Positions 34,397-41,494 of a stretch of DNA of 64,000 bases are shown here, piece after piece. The DNA is taken from the NCBI RefSeq assembly GCF_019904175.1, contig NZ_CP061913.1, forward strand, positions 9,672,001 to 9,736,000, in the 5' to 3' direction. The notes beneath the pieces are model-generated. The model saw only the letters and a program-made list of their open reading frames with translations, ran no database searches and had not been told where the DNA came from. Position 1 is the first letter of the stretch. Each line of letters starts with the position of its first letter. The DNA is from Dactylosporangium vinaceum. Its GTDB lineage: Bacteria > Actinomycetota > Actinomycetes > Mycobacteriales > Micromonosporaceae. Position numbers and translations under genes: made by a program.

Positions 34397-35000
34397 GGCC
34401 GGGGCCCTGCGGTGGCGGCTGGGGTGCGCGCGGGCGGGGCGTGCAGGTGAGCTGGGCGCGGAGGCGGGCGAACTCGTGGGGCTGCAGGGCGGCGGCCATC
34501 GCGAACTCCTCGACGGTCTGGAAGCCGCCCCTGGCCTCGCGGTCGGCGACGATTCGGGCCGCGCGCGGGGCGTCCAGGCCGGCGGCGCTCAGCGCGGCGG
34601 CCGACGCCGTGTTCACGTCAAGCGCGAGCGGGAGCGGGGCCGGAGGCGGTGCCAGCGCGGTGGCCGGCTGGGGCTGGGGTTCGAACCACTGGCGGTTCGC
34701 GGCCCGCCAGCGCAGCCAGGAGCCGTTGAGGATCAGCGCGTGCACGACGCTGGCGAACCACAGCACGAAGTACGCCACGGCGATCGCGGTGCTGAGCTGG
34801 GAGTCCTCGCCGAGGCGGTTGATGGCCACCAGCCCGGCCCAGGGCAGCACCAGATAGGCGATGCCGAAGGTCCACCACAGCGGCTTGCGGGCGGTGATGC
34901 CGATGTAGAGGAAGCCGGAGCCGCCCAGGCAGCCCACTCCAAGGATCGTGAGCAGCACCCACCAGCTGTTGCGCAGCCGCCATCCGAGGCTAGTACCCAT
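34380..35000 (-). CDS. Membrane protein with helix-hairpin-helix domain
   Basis: A 206-residue protein. Three hydrophobic segments occupy about residues 12-110 (WWVLLTILGVGCLGGSGFLY, WTFGIAYLVLPWAGLVAI, TAIAVAYFVLWFASVVHAL). A proline-rich linker follows, then a ComEA-like helix-hairpin-helix (LDVNTASAAALSAAGLDAPR, then GGFQTVEEF). Membrane-tethered HHH modules can bind DNA or act as protein scaffolds. It overlaps the DUF2997-like gene by 11 nt and the radical SAM gene by 17 nt. Confidence 0.8.
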   Translation of the reverse strand: MGTSLGWRLRNSWWVLLTILGVGCLGGSGFLYIGITARKPLWWTFGIAYLVLPWAGLVAINRLGEDSQLSTAIAVAYFVLWFASVVHALILNGSWLRWRAANRQWFEPQPQPATALAPPPAPLPLALDVNTASAAALSAAGLDAPRAARIVADREARGGFQTVEEFAMAAALQPHEFARLRAQLTCTPRPRAPQPPPQGPGRVLDF

Positions 35001-35187
35001 CGTGCTGCTCCTGGCGGGTCACGGCCTGAAGACCCTGAAACTCCCGGGTGTACTCGCTGTGCACCGTCTGCGCCGCCAGCAGATCCTCGAGCAGGGCGAC
35101 GTAGTCCAGGCACTTGGAGCCGGTGACGCCGAGGGTTTCGGCGGCGACCGTGCCGTCCTCGGCCACCGTCACGACGATGCGTTGCAT
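34990..35187 (-). CDS. DUF2997-like small protein
   Basis: A 65-residue protein (RIVVTVAEDGTVAAETLGVT, then GSKCLDYVALLEDLL and VHSEYTREF) that matches my recollection of DUF2997: a beta-hairpin with conserved G-x-x-C-L-D, then an acidic helix and a Thr/Tyr-rich tail. DUF2997 genes accompany Ycf46-like AAA ATPases and DUF1257 proteins, but their function is not known to me. ATG 35187 shares one base with the DUF1257 stop (TGATG), and the short product fits no other frame. Confidence 0.75.
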   Translation of the reverse strand: MQRIVVTVAEDGTVAAETLGVTGSKCLDYVALLEDLLAAQTVHSEYTREFQGLQAVTRQEQHDGY

Positions 35188-35630
35188 CAGGCCCGCTCCA
35201 CGGCGAAGACCAGGCGCACGGCCCGGTCGGGGGTGACGGAGCGCGACTCCAGGCGCAGGCCCGCGGCGGGCGCGCGCCGGGTCAGGCGCTCCAGGACGGC
35301 CGCCTGGACCTGGCGGCCGTAGGCGGCGTCGATCGCGCGGACGATGTCCACGGCCTGGGGCTCGGTGACGTCGCCGGTGAAGTGGGCGGTCCATATCTGC
35401 TGCTCGTCGCGGACGAAGCGGGCCCGCACGCCCGCCCAGTCCGCGACGAGCCCGTCCCGGTCGGATGTCACAGCGGCCCGGGTGTCGCGCAGCGCCGCCC
35501 CGAGCAGGTTCGCGTCGCGCATCCGGGTCTGGACCTGGCACACCGACACGGCGTCCCGGCCTTGCTGCAGCCCCGCGTGCGCCGCGGTCGCGGCGATCAC
35601 CAGCGGGACCAGGATCAGCGAGACGCTCAT
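35187..35630 (-). CDS. DUF1257/Ycf35-like protein, membrane-anchored
   Basis: A 147-residue protein with an N-terminal hydrophobic helix (MSVSLILVPLVIAATAAHAG) followed by a domain beginning VCQVQTRMRDANLLGAALRD. The pattern 'VQTRMRD ... AIDAAYGRQVQ ... LERLTRRA ... GLRLES' recalls Ycf35/DUF1257, and the position between a Ycf46-like ATPase and a DUF2997-like gene supports this. Similarity is by eye only. ATG 35630 overlaps the AAA stop as ATGA. Confidence 0.65.
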   Translation of the reverse strand: MSVSLILVPLVIAATAAHAGLQQGRDAVSVCQVQTRMRDANLLGAALRDTRAAVTSDRDGLVADWAGVRARFVRDEQQIWTAHFTGDVTEPQAVDIVRAIDAAYGRQVQAAVLERLTRRAPAAGLRLESRSVTPDRAVRLVFAVERA

Positions 35631-37246
35631 ACCTCGATCGTCCGTCCGTGTGCGCCGACGACCGGAATGGCCGCCGTCGGGGGCGCCTCGTCGGCATCCC
35701 AGTCCTCGGCCGCGGTTGCGGCGACCGCGCGGGTGCGGGCCCAGTCCCTGATCGCGTCGAGCTTGTCGGACTGGGTGACGCTGAGCGGTACAGTCGACGA
35801 AACCGCTTTGAGCAGATCCTCCCGTTGGAGCGGGCGGCGCTCGGAGAAGGCGTCGAACAGGGCCGCGACCACTGCCTGCTCGATCTCGGCGCCCGAGTAA
35901 CCGGTCGAGATGGTGCACATCTCGTGCAGCAGCCGGTCGTCGACCTGCAGCCGGCCCTGCACCGCGGGGCGGGCCAGCCGCCGCTGCAGGTGCACACCCC
36001 AGATCGAGGCGCGCTCGGCCCGGCTCGGCAGGTCGACGAAGAAGATCTCGTCGAACCGGCCCTTGCGCAGCAGCTCCGGCGGAAGCCGCTCGATGTCGTT
36101 GGCGGTGGCGATGACGAACACCGCGCCGGTCTTCTCCTGCATCCAGGTCAGGAACGTGCCGAAGACCCGGTTGGTGGTACCGCCGTCATTGCCCGCGCTC
36201 GCCGCGAAGCCCTTCTCGATCTCGTCGACCCACAGCACGCACGGCGCCGAGGCCTCGGCGGTGCGCAGGGCGGCCCGCATGTTCTGCTCGCTCGAACCGA
36301 TGAGCCCGGAGAACACCCGCCCGATGTCCAGGCGCAGCAGCGGCAGCCCCCACGCCGCGGCGACGGCCTTGGCGGTGAGCGACTTCCCGCAGCCCGGCAC
36401 CCCGGTGATGAGCACGCCCTTGGGCGCCGGCAGCCCGTAGTCGGCGGCCGCGGCCAGCCACGAGTTGTCCCGCTTGGCCAGCCAGCGCTTGAGGTTCTCC
36501 AGCCCGCCGACCTGGTCGAGCCGCACGTCGGCGTCGACGTATTCGAGCACGCCGGCTTTGCGCACCGCCTGCCGCTTCTCCTCGTGCACCACGCCGAGGT
36601 CGGCCAGGTCCAGGACGCCGTCGTTGACCATGGCCCGGGCGAACGCGTTCTCGGCCTCGTTGAGCGTGAGCCCGGCCGCCGCCTTCGCGAACTTCTCCCG
36701 CCCGATCGGGTCGAGCTCAATACGGATCCGCCCGCCTGACGCGTTCCCGGCGATCATGGCCTCCAGCACGCCGCGGATCTCGGCCTCGCTCGGCAGCGGG
36801 AAGTCGACGATCGTCACGTCCTTCTCCAGGTCCGCCGGGATGCGCAGGACGGGGGCGACGATGACGAGCGTCCGCGGTGCCGCACCCGCCTTGAACGCGG
36901 CCGCGATGTCCCGCAGCCGCCGCACGACGCTCGGCAGCACCGGCACGTCGCCGCCGAGCGAGTTGTGCAGGTCGCGGAAGACGAACAGCCCGGGCTGCTG
37001 CAGGCGCAGGACGGTGTCGAGGGCGTTGTCGGGCTCGGTGGTGTACTGCACCGCGACCCCGTCGGGCTGCAGGAGCCCGCTGGTGGCCGACCAGGTCCAC
37101 ACCGGGCGCGGGGTCCGCACGAGCCCCGCGTCCGCCGCGACCGCCGCGAGCTCCGTGAGCACGCGGTGCTCTTCGTACGACTCGACGTACAGGACCGGGA
37201 ACCTGGCCTTGAGCAGCTGCGCCAGGTCGTGCCTGAAACCGGTCAC
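35627..37246 (-). CDS. Ycf46-like AAA ATPase
   Basis: A 539-residue ATPase of the Ycf46 group. The N-terminal domain (about 1-240) contains the group phrase WTWSATSGL and FVFRDLHNSLG. The AAA core has Walker A GVPGCGKS (282-289), Walker B VLWVDEIEK (Asp341-Glu342), sensor 1 near VIATAND, an arginine-finger segment LLRKGRFDEIFFVDLP, and a C-terminal lid with GYSGAEIEQAVVAALFDAF. A short unique tail follows. It leads a five-gene overlapping operon. GTG 37246 has GAGAGGA upstream. Function is unknown; a remodelling chaperone is likely. Confidence 0.88.
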   Translation of the reverse strand: MTGFRHDLAQLLKARFPVLYVESYEEHRVLTELAAVAADAGLVRTPRPVWTWSATSGLLQPDGVAVQYTTEPDNALDTVLRLQQPGLFVFRDLHNSLGGDVPVLPSVVRRLRDIAAAFKAGAAPRTLVIVAPVLRIPADLEKDVTIVDFPLPSEAEIRGVLEAMIAGNASGGRIRIELDPIGREKFAKAAAGLTLNEAENAFARAMVNDGVLDLADLGVVHEEKRQAVRKAGVLEYVDADVRLDQVGGLENLKRWLAKRDNSWLAAAADYGLPAPKGVLITGVPGCGKSLTAKAVAAAWGLPLLRLDIGRVFSGLIGSSEQNMRAALRTAEASAPCVLWVDEIEKGFAASAGNDGGTTNRVFGTFLTWMQEKTGAVFVIATANDIERLPPELLRKGRFDEIFFVDLPSRAERASIWGVHLQRRLARPAVQGRLQVDDRLLHEMCTISTGYSGAEIEQAVVAALFDAFSERRPLQREDLLKAVSSTVPLSVTQSDKLDAIRDWARTRAVAATAAEDWDADEAPPTAAIPVVGAHGRTIEV

Positions 37247-37268
37247 TGCCTGTCCTCTCCTTACCGTT

Positions 37269-37282
37269 GTTTGATCGCAAAC
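37269..37282. promoter_or_regulatory. Palindrome upstream of the AAA operon
   Basis: GTTTGATCGCAAAC has perfect 5-bp arms around ATCG and lies 23 nt before the AAA ATPase start codon, in the only non-coding gap upstream of this operon. It is a possible operator. Confidence 0.4.
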
Positions 37283-37304
37283 GACCTTAACCGCGGTAGG
37301 GAGA

Positions 37305-37727
37305 TCAGAAGAGTCCGCTGGTTGCCGCCAGACCTGTCAGAAAGGCGCCACCGGCCAGGATCGTCATCGTCCACGCCTGGAGCCGCAGGCTGCGCCGGAA
37401 CCTCTGCCGCTCCGCCGGCAGCGCGAACACCCGCCGGGGCCAGTGCCGCCAGCTGACGTTGGCGAAGACGGCGGCGGCGAGGAGGTACACCGGAATCAGC
37501 GGATAGAACTTCGCCGGGACGGCGGTGAGCAGGAGCGCGGCGATCAGCGGGATCACTTTCCAGCGGTTGCCGTGAGCCATGACGAGCAGGAAGTCCTCGT
37601 ACTCGTCGTCGCTTCGCTCCCGGAAGAACCGCTCGGCCTTGGGCTGCACGACGAGCAGGCTGTAGCCCATGGCGCCGGCCCAGGCGGCGGCGAGGGCCAG
37701 GTGGACGGTGGTGAAGAGAGCGATCAC
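37305..37727 (-). CDS. Four-TM membrane protein, unknown
   Basis: A 140-residue protein with four hydrophobic helices: TTVHLALAAAWAGAMGYSLL, VIPLIAALLLTAVPA, LIPVYLLAAAVFANV and TMTILAGGAFLTGLAA. The order and the loop with QPKAERFFRERSDDEYEDFL resemble small DUF4149/CopD-like membrane proteins, without certain assignment. GTG 37727 follows GAGAGG, and a CAAAAT box 6 nt upstream would also allow a leaderless start. It lies 4 nt after the peptidase stop on the same strand, so the two may be co-transcribed. Confidence 0.7.
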   Translation of the reverse strand: MIALFTTVHLALAAAWAGAMGYSLLVVQPKAERFFRERSDDEYEDFLLVMAHGNRWKVIPLIAALLLTAVPAKFYPLIPVYLLAAAVFANVSWRHWPRRVFALPAERQRFRRSLRLQAWTMTILAGGAFLTGLAATSGLF

Positions 37728-37731
37728 CCTC

Positions 37732-38310
37732 TCATTTTGCGGGTCTGTACGCCCAGTGCCACGGCTCGCGCGGGGTCGTCTCGGCGAAGCCGAACCGCCC
37801 GGCGTTGGCCCGCATCCACGCCTGCGCCCGGCCGTCCAGGTCGAGGTCGACGGCCATCCCCCAGCCGTGGTCACTCGTCCCCGGCTTGGCCGCGAGGCCG
37901 CCCTGCGAGTACAGCCCCTTGCGCTTGACCAGGTCGACCTGCTCGGCGAGCGGCCGGTAGGAGTCGGTGATCCCGATGTTCACCCCCTGCGCCCGCGCGG
38001 CCCGCATGAGCGCGTCGAGCGAGGCCGCGGCCGGCGCCCACAGCCGGTGACCCGTGCTCCCGACCCGTTCGAGCGCGTTCTCGGGAATCTTGCCGTTGCC
38101 GTACCGGGCCAGCTCGACGGGCACCCCTTCGGGCGTCCGCGCGGTCCGCACGGTGGCGTCGAGCGCCTGCTGGAACGCCGCACCGGACCCGGACACCGCC
38201 TCGGCCCCGGTCGCGGGCGGCCGGAACGAGGCGATCTGCGTCCGGATCTCCGCCATCCGGGTCGCGATCGCGGCTACACCTGTGGCCTCCACACCGCAAC
38301 CATCGGCCAC
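37732..38310 (-). CDS. M15-family D,D-carboxypeptidase-like peptidase
   Basis: A 192-residue VanY-like metallopeptidase. The zinc motif GTSDHGWGMAVDLDL supplies the His and Asp ligands, and EPWHWAY supplies the general base and third ligand; SYRPLAEQ is the typical upstream element. The first 70 residues are helical and resemble the N-terminal regions of phage-type or transglycosylase-linked relatives. No signal peptide is evident, so it may be released by other means or act on imported peptides. GTG 38310 is a weakly supported start. Confidence 0.85.
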   Translation of the reverse strand: MADGCGVEATGVAAIATRMAEIRTQIASFRPPATGAEAVSGSGAAFQQALDATVRTARTPEGVPVELARYGNGKIPENALERVGSTGHRLWAPAAASLDALMRAARAQGVNIGITDSYRPLAEQVDLVKRKGLYSQGGLAAKPGTSDHGWGMAVDLDLDGRAQAWMRANAGRFGFAETTPREPWHWAYRPAK

Positions 38311-38328
38311 CCGGACGGCAACCTTTGC

Positions 38329-38346
38329 CTTCAGGAGTACCTGAAG
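38329..38346. promoter_or_regulatory. 18-bp palindrome between the peptidase and soxR
   Basis: CTTCAGGAGTACCTGAAG has perfect 7-bp arms around AGTA. It lies 19 nt upstream of the peptidase start. It does not match the SoxR box and has no run of T, so a binding site is more likely than a terminator. Confidence 0.4.
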
Positions 38347-38414
38347 CCGGCTCTACCGTGACGGCATGGCCGCACGTGCTCGAGGTCGATCGCGCCGCGG
38401 CGAGCGTGCGGAGC

Positions 38415-38451
38415 TTGATCTCAACCTGACTTGAGGTTCTACGGTCCACTC
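38415..38451 (+). promoter_or_regulatory. SoxR-box promoter of soxR
   Basis: TTGATC (38415-38420), a 19-bp spacer and TACGGT (38440-38445) form a MerR-type promoter. CTCAACCTGACTTGAG (38420-38435) matches CTCAA-N5-CTTGAG exactly. GTG 38452 follows the -10 box by 6 nt. This suggests autoregulation. Confidence 0.85.
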
Positions 38452-38925
38452 GTGTCGTCGGAGTCGCCCGCCCACTCGGAGGAGCTGCTCACCGTCGGTG
38501 AGGTCACGGCCCGCACCGGGGTGGCGGCTTCGGCGCTGCGCTTCTACGAGGCCGAGGGGCTCATCACGGCCGAGCGGAGCCGCGGCAACCAGCGGTTGTA
38601 CCGGCGGCACATGCTGCGGCGGATCTCGCTCATTCTGGCCGCCCGGCGCCTGGGGATCTCGCTCGCCGACGTGGCCGAGGTGTTCACGACGCTGCCGGTC
38701 GACGAGCCGCCCAGCCATCGCGACTGGGTAAGGGTGTCACGCTCCTGGAAGAGCCAGCTGGAAGAGCGGCGGCGGTACATCCAGAGCCTCGAACGGCAGC
38801 TCATCGCGTGCATCGGCTGCGGCTGTCTGTCGATGCGCGCGTGCGACCTGCTCAACCCGGACGACCGGCTCCGGACCCGCGGCCAGGGCCCGGTGCGGCT
38901 GCAGGAGCCGGACGAGCCCGGGTGA
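38452..38925 (+). CDS. soxR: Redox-sensing MerR-family regulator SoxR
   Basis: A 157-residue SoxR. The MerR helix-turn-helix (LTVGEVTARTGVAASALRFY) is followed by the dimerisation helix and the [2Fe-2S] site Cys120, Cys123, Cys125 and Cys131 (CIGCGCLSMRACDLLNP), the SoxR hallmark. In actinomycetes SoxR responds to redox-active small molecules and switches on oxidoreductases directly, with no SoxS. GTG 38452 is leaderless; no ribosome site precedes it. It is convergent with fdxA (2-nt gap), whose promoter carries the same box. Confidence 0.96.
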   Translation: MSSESPAHSEELLTVGEVTARTGVAASALRFYEAEGLITAERSRGNQRLYRRHMLRRISLILAARRLGISLADVAEVFTTLPVDEPPSHRDWVRVSRSWKSQLEERRRYIQSLERQLIACIGCGCLSMRACDLLNPDDRLRTRGQGPVRLQEPDEPG

Positions 38926-38927
38926 GC

Positions 38928-39248
38928 TCACGCCTGCGCCGGCAGTGCGGAGACCCGCGGGTGGTCGCCGGTGCTGATCGGCCCGAGCCGCGAGGCACCG
39001 CCGGGCGAGCCGATCGTGGCGAAGAACTCGCTGTTGACCGCCGCATATCCGGCGTACTCGGCGGGCAGGTCGTCCTCGTAGTAGATGGCCTCCACGGGGC
39101 ACACCGGCTCGCAGGCGCCACAGTCCGTGCACTCGTCCGGCTGCACGTACAGCATCCGGTCCCCCGCGTAGATGCAGTCGATGGGGCACTCCTCGACGCA
39201 GGCCTTGTCGGTGACGTCGACACAGGGCAGCGCGATCACGTAGGTCAT
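38928..39248 (-). CDS. fdxA: Seven-iron ferredoxin
   Basis: A 106-residue FdxA-type ferredoxin. Cys9, Cys17, Cys21 and Cys25 and the second set Cys40, Cys43, Cys46 and Cys50 (CTDCGACEPVCP) provide a 3Fe-4S and a 4Fe-4S cluster. The C-terminal extension (LPAEYAGYAAVNSEFF) is typical of the long form. It could pass electrons to oxidoreductases or help reset SoxR. ATG 39248 is leaderless behind a SoxR-box promoter, linking its expression to redox stress. Confidence 0.95.
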   Translation of the reverse strand: MTYVIALPCVDVTDKACVEECPIDCIYAGDRMLYVQPDECTDCGACEPVCPVEAIYYEDDLPAEYAGYAAVNSEFFATIGSPGGASRLGPISTGDHPRVSALPAQA

Positions 39249-39286
39249 GCCGCGGACGCTACGAGCTCAAGGGCACTTGAGCGCAA
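39249..39286 (-). promoter_or_regulatory. SoxR-box promoter of fdxA
   Basis: On the minus strand TTGCGC (39286-39281), 19 bp and TAGCGT (39261-39256). The spacer carries CTCAAGTGCCCTTGAG (39281-39266), an exact CTCAA-N5-CTTGAG. ATG follows 7 nt after the -10 box. Confidence 0.85.
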
Positions 39287-39301
39287 GCACCGGCGCCGTG
39301 C

Positions 39302-39976
39302 TCAGCGCAGGCGGGCGGAGCCGAGGGTCTTGCCGTCGTGGTCGGCGATCTGGATGGAGTCGACGTCGGCCAGCTGGATCGAGCTCGCCCCGGTGACGCG
39401 GGCCTGGGCCGACTGGGTGCGGCCCCAGCAGGCGGCCTGCTCGGCCTGGCCGCCGCGGTCCAGGACCTTCATCATGAACGGGCCGTCGCCGGAGAGGCCC
39501 GCGAGCTCCAGCGAGACCGAGACGCCCCACTGGCGCGGGGTCAGCAGGGCGCGGCCGGACAGCCCGCTGCCCGCGGCCGCGATGAACTGCACCTCGGTGC
39601 CGGCGGAGACCGAGACGGCCGGCGACGGGGCGGCCAGCGGCGGCGCCGGGGCGGTGGTGGGGCGCAGCGCGAGGATGCCCACGACGATCGCCAGGATCAG
39701 GCAGGCCGCGCTCAGCGCGAGGATCGGCAGGCGGCGCGGGCGGGCGCGGCGCAGGAAGGCGTCCAGGCCGGCCCGGGACGGCGGTTCGAGCGGGGCGCCG
39801 GGGCCCTCGGGGAGGCGCTGGAGGAGCTCCGGCACGGCGGCCAGGCGGCCCACCTCGGTGCGGCACTCGGCGCACGTGCTCAGGTGGGCGTCGACCGTGT
39901 GCTGATCGGTGTCGTCGAGACCGCCCAGGACGTAGGCCCCGAGCAGCCGGCGCACCGCGTCGTGGCCGGCGGTCAC
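39302..39976 (-). CDS. Zinc-binding transmembrane anti-sigma factor
   Basis: A 224-residue anti-sigma factor. The N-terminal ZAS domain has HTVDAHLSTCAEC, the His-x3-Cys-x2-Cys zinc site that holds the sigma factor. One transmembrane helix follows near residue 90 (LPILALSAACLILAIVVGIL), then an RskA-like exported domain. GTG 39976 overlaps the sigma stop as GTGA, so sigma and anti-sigma are made together. The pair resembles mycobacterial SigL/RslA. Confidence 0.92.
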   Translation of the reverse strand: MTAGHDAVRRLLGAYVLGGLDDTDQHTVDAHLSTCAECRTEVGRLAAVPELLQRLPEGPGAPLEPPSRAGLDAFLRRARPRRLPILALSAACLILAIVVGILALRPTTAPAPPLAAPSPAVSVSAGTEVQFIAAAGSGLSGRALLTPRQWGVSVSLELAGLSGDGPFMMKVLDRGGQAEQAACWGRTQSAQARVTGASSIQLADVDSIQIADHDGKTLGSARLR

Positions 39977-40482
39977 CGTAACACCCCCATCTCCTCGAAC
40001 ACCGCCCGAAGCGCGCGGACCGCGTAGTACGCGCGCGACTTGACGGTACCTTCAGGTACCGACAGGCGTCTGGCGGTGTCGGCGACCGTACGGCCGTCGT
40101 AGTACACCGAGCGGATCACCTCGCGGTGCTCGGCGGACAGGCGGTCGAGGGCGGCGGTGATCAGCCAGCCCTCCACGAGCTCGTCGACGTTGTCGTGCTC
40201 GGCGACGGCCTCCACCGCGTCGGGGTCGGAGACGAGCTTGGGGCGGCGCTGCTCGGCCCGCCAGTTGTTGCTGACGACGTTGCGGGCGATCGTGATCAGG
40301 TACGCCCGGGTCGTGTCGCGGCTGACGTCGATCCGCTCGATGTGCCGCCAGGCCCGCAGGAGCGTGTCCTGGACGAGGTCCTCGGCGCGGTGGCGGTCCC
40401 GCTCATACCGCGAGACGAACGCGAGCAGCACACCGTAGTGCTCGGTGTACAGCGCGGTCATGAGCTCTTCGTCGCGCGTCAC
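39973..40482 (-). CDS. ECF RNA polymerase sigma factor
   Basis: A 169-residue group 4 sigma factor with region 2 (AEDLVQDTLLRAWRHIERID) and region 4 (LSAEHREVIRSVYYDGRTVA, then SVPEGTVKSRAYYAVRALR). GTG 40482 follows GAGAGGGG. Upstream on its strand TGAACC (40543-40538) and, 17 bp on, GTAGAG resemble an ECF promoter, so it may drive its own gene. Partner: the anti-sigma factor downstream. SigL-like assignment is tentative. Confidence 0.92.
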   Translation of the reverse strand: MTRDEELMTALYTEHYGVLLAFVSRYERDRHRAEDLVQDTLLRAWRHIERIDVSRDTTRAYLITIARNVVSNNWRAEQRRPKLVSDPDAVEAVAEHDNVDELVEGWLITAALDRLSAEHREVIRSVYYDGRTVADTARRLSVPEGTVKSRAYYAVRALRAVFEEMGVLR

Positions 40483-40581
40483 GCGCAGCCCCTCTCGACG
40501 GCCTCCCTGGGCATCTCTACCCCACCAGACCGTTGCGGGTTCAACCAAATCCGCGGAAATTTCGCGCGGTACCGTACCGGC

Positions 40582-41211
40582 GTGAATCCGTACTTCGTCT
40601 GGGAGCCCTTCGACGGCGGCGCGGGCTGGCGGCCGTTCGCGGAGCTGCTGGACCCGGCGGTGGCCGCGCAGCGGGTGGCCGTGTCGCGCCAGGCCCTGGT
40701 GGCCATGTTCGGCCTCGCGGAGGATGCGGTGCCGGAGCGTGTGGTGGCGTCGGTGCTGTTCCTGGGCTACGCGTCCCGCCTGGTCTCGCCCCCGCTGGCG
40801 GCGGCGCTGGCCGGCCAGGTGCCGGACGTGGGCCCGGCCGACCTCTGGTGGCGGGAGGTGCCCGGGGGGCCGCTGCCGCTCGCGGTACGCCCGAAAGCCG
40901 AGCGGCCGGCGCATGACTATTTCGACGTCGTGGTGCTCGGCCTGGTGGCGCCGCTCGCCGAGGTCTTCATGGACCGGTTCCACCTGTCGCCGCACGTGGT
41001 GTGGGGCAACGTGGCGTCGGCCCTCGGCGGCGCGGCCGGGCAGATCGGCTCGGCGAGCGCCTGGGCGAGCGTCGCCGAGCTCCTCCGGCGGGCCCCGCTC
41101 AAGGGCCGGGCGGACGTGCACGGAGCCGCGCTCCGCCGGCGCAACTGCTGCCTCTACTACCGCATCCCGGGCGGCGGCACCTGCGGCGACTGCGTGCTGC
41201 GCAAGGCCTAG
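40582..41211 (+). CDS. FhuF-like ferric-reductase protein
   Basis: A 209-residue protein ending with CCLYYRIPGGGTCGDCVLRK, the C-C-x10-C-x2-C type [2Fe-2S] motif of FhuF-like siderophore-iron reductases. The remainder is a helical domain without signal. GTG 40582 lies 6 nt after TACCGT (40570-40575) and is leaderless. It is divergent from the ECF sigma operon across 99 nt. No siderophore genes are nearby. The stop overlaps the cbtB stop by 4 nt. Confidence 0.85.
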   Translation: MNPYFVWEPFDGGAGWRPFAELLDPAVAAQRVAVSRQALVAMFGLAEDAVPERVVASVLFLGYASRLVSPPLAAALAGQVPDVGPADLWWREVPGGPLPLAVRPKAERPAHDYFDVVVLGLVAPLAEVFMDRFHLSPHVVWGNVASALGGAAGQIGSASAWASVAELLRRAPLKGRADVHGAALRRRNCCLYYRIPGGGTCGDCVLRKA

Positions 41212-41432
41212 TGGCAGGGGAAGCCCAGGAAGTGGCGGCCGTCGTGGACGAACTCGTGCACGTGGGCGTCGGCGCCGAAGACTGACACGGCACCCTGGTC
41301 GATGCCGATGAAGTAGTACAGCAGCAGGGCGAGCAGGGCGGTGCCGCCGAGCCAGACCAGCGAGCGTGAGATGGGCAGGACCAGCGGGGTGGTCGCCACC
41401 TGGGGCGACTCGGCTCCGGACATCGCGCTCAT
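41208..41432 (-). CDS. cbtB: CbtB-type cobalt transporter subunit
   Basis: A 74-residue single-TM protein. After a polar N-terminus comes VWLGGTALLALLLYYFIGID, then the His-rich C-terminus HVHEFVHDGRHFLGFPCH, which is the CbtB signature. CbtB normally pairs with CbtA for cobalt uptake, often under a B12 riboswitch. Neither cbtA nor a riboswitch is present: the promoter places +1 at or next to ATG 41432, leaving no leader. It may act alone or with a distant CbtA. Confidence 0.88.
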   Translation of the reverse strand: MSAMSGAESPQVATTPLVLPISRSLVWLGGTALLALLLYYFIGIDQGAVSVFGADAHVHEFVHDGRHFLGFPCH

Positions 41433-41438
41433 AAAAGG

Positions 41439-41468
41439 ACACTAAGCGTGGGCCGGTCCTTACGTCAA
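41439..41468 (-). promoter_or_regulatory. cbtB promoter inside a hairpin
   Basis: TTGACG (41468-41463), an 18-bp spacer and TAGTGT (41444-41439), then 6 nt to ATG. The -35 box lies in the loop and the spacer covers one arm of the hairpin at 41446-41485. Confidence 0.7.
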
Positions 41469-41485
41469 TCAGGGCCGGCCCACGC
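41446..41485 (-). terminator. Hairpin after the cyclase-family gene
   Basis: Arms GCGTGGGCCGG (41446-41456) and CCGGCCCACGC (41475-41485) are perfect 11-bp complements around an 18-nt loop. It begins 10 nt after the cyclase-family stop on the minus strand and would act as a terminator for that gene, while overlapping the cbtB promoter. Confidence 0.7.
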
Positions 41486-41494
41486 GGTGCCCGA

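Noticed and set aside
41433..41494. Cobalamin riboswitch before cbtB
   Set aside because: The promoter leaves no leader, and the interval contains a simple hairpin with none of the B12-box features.
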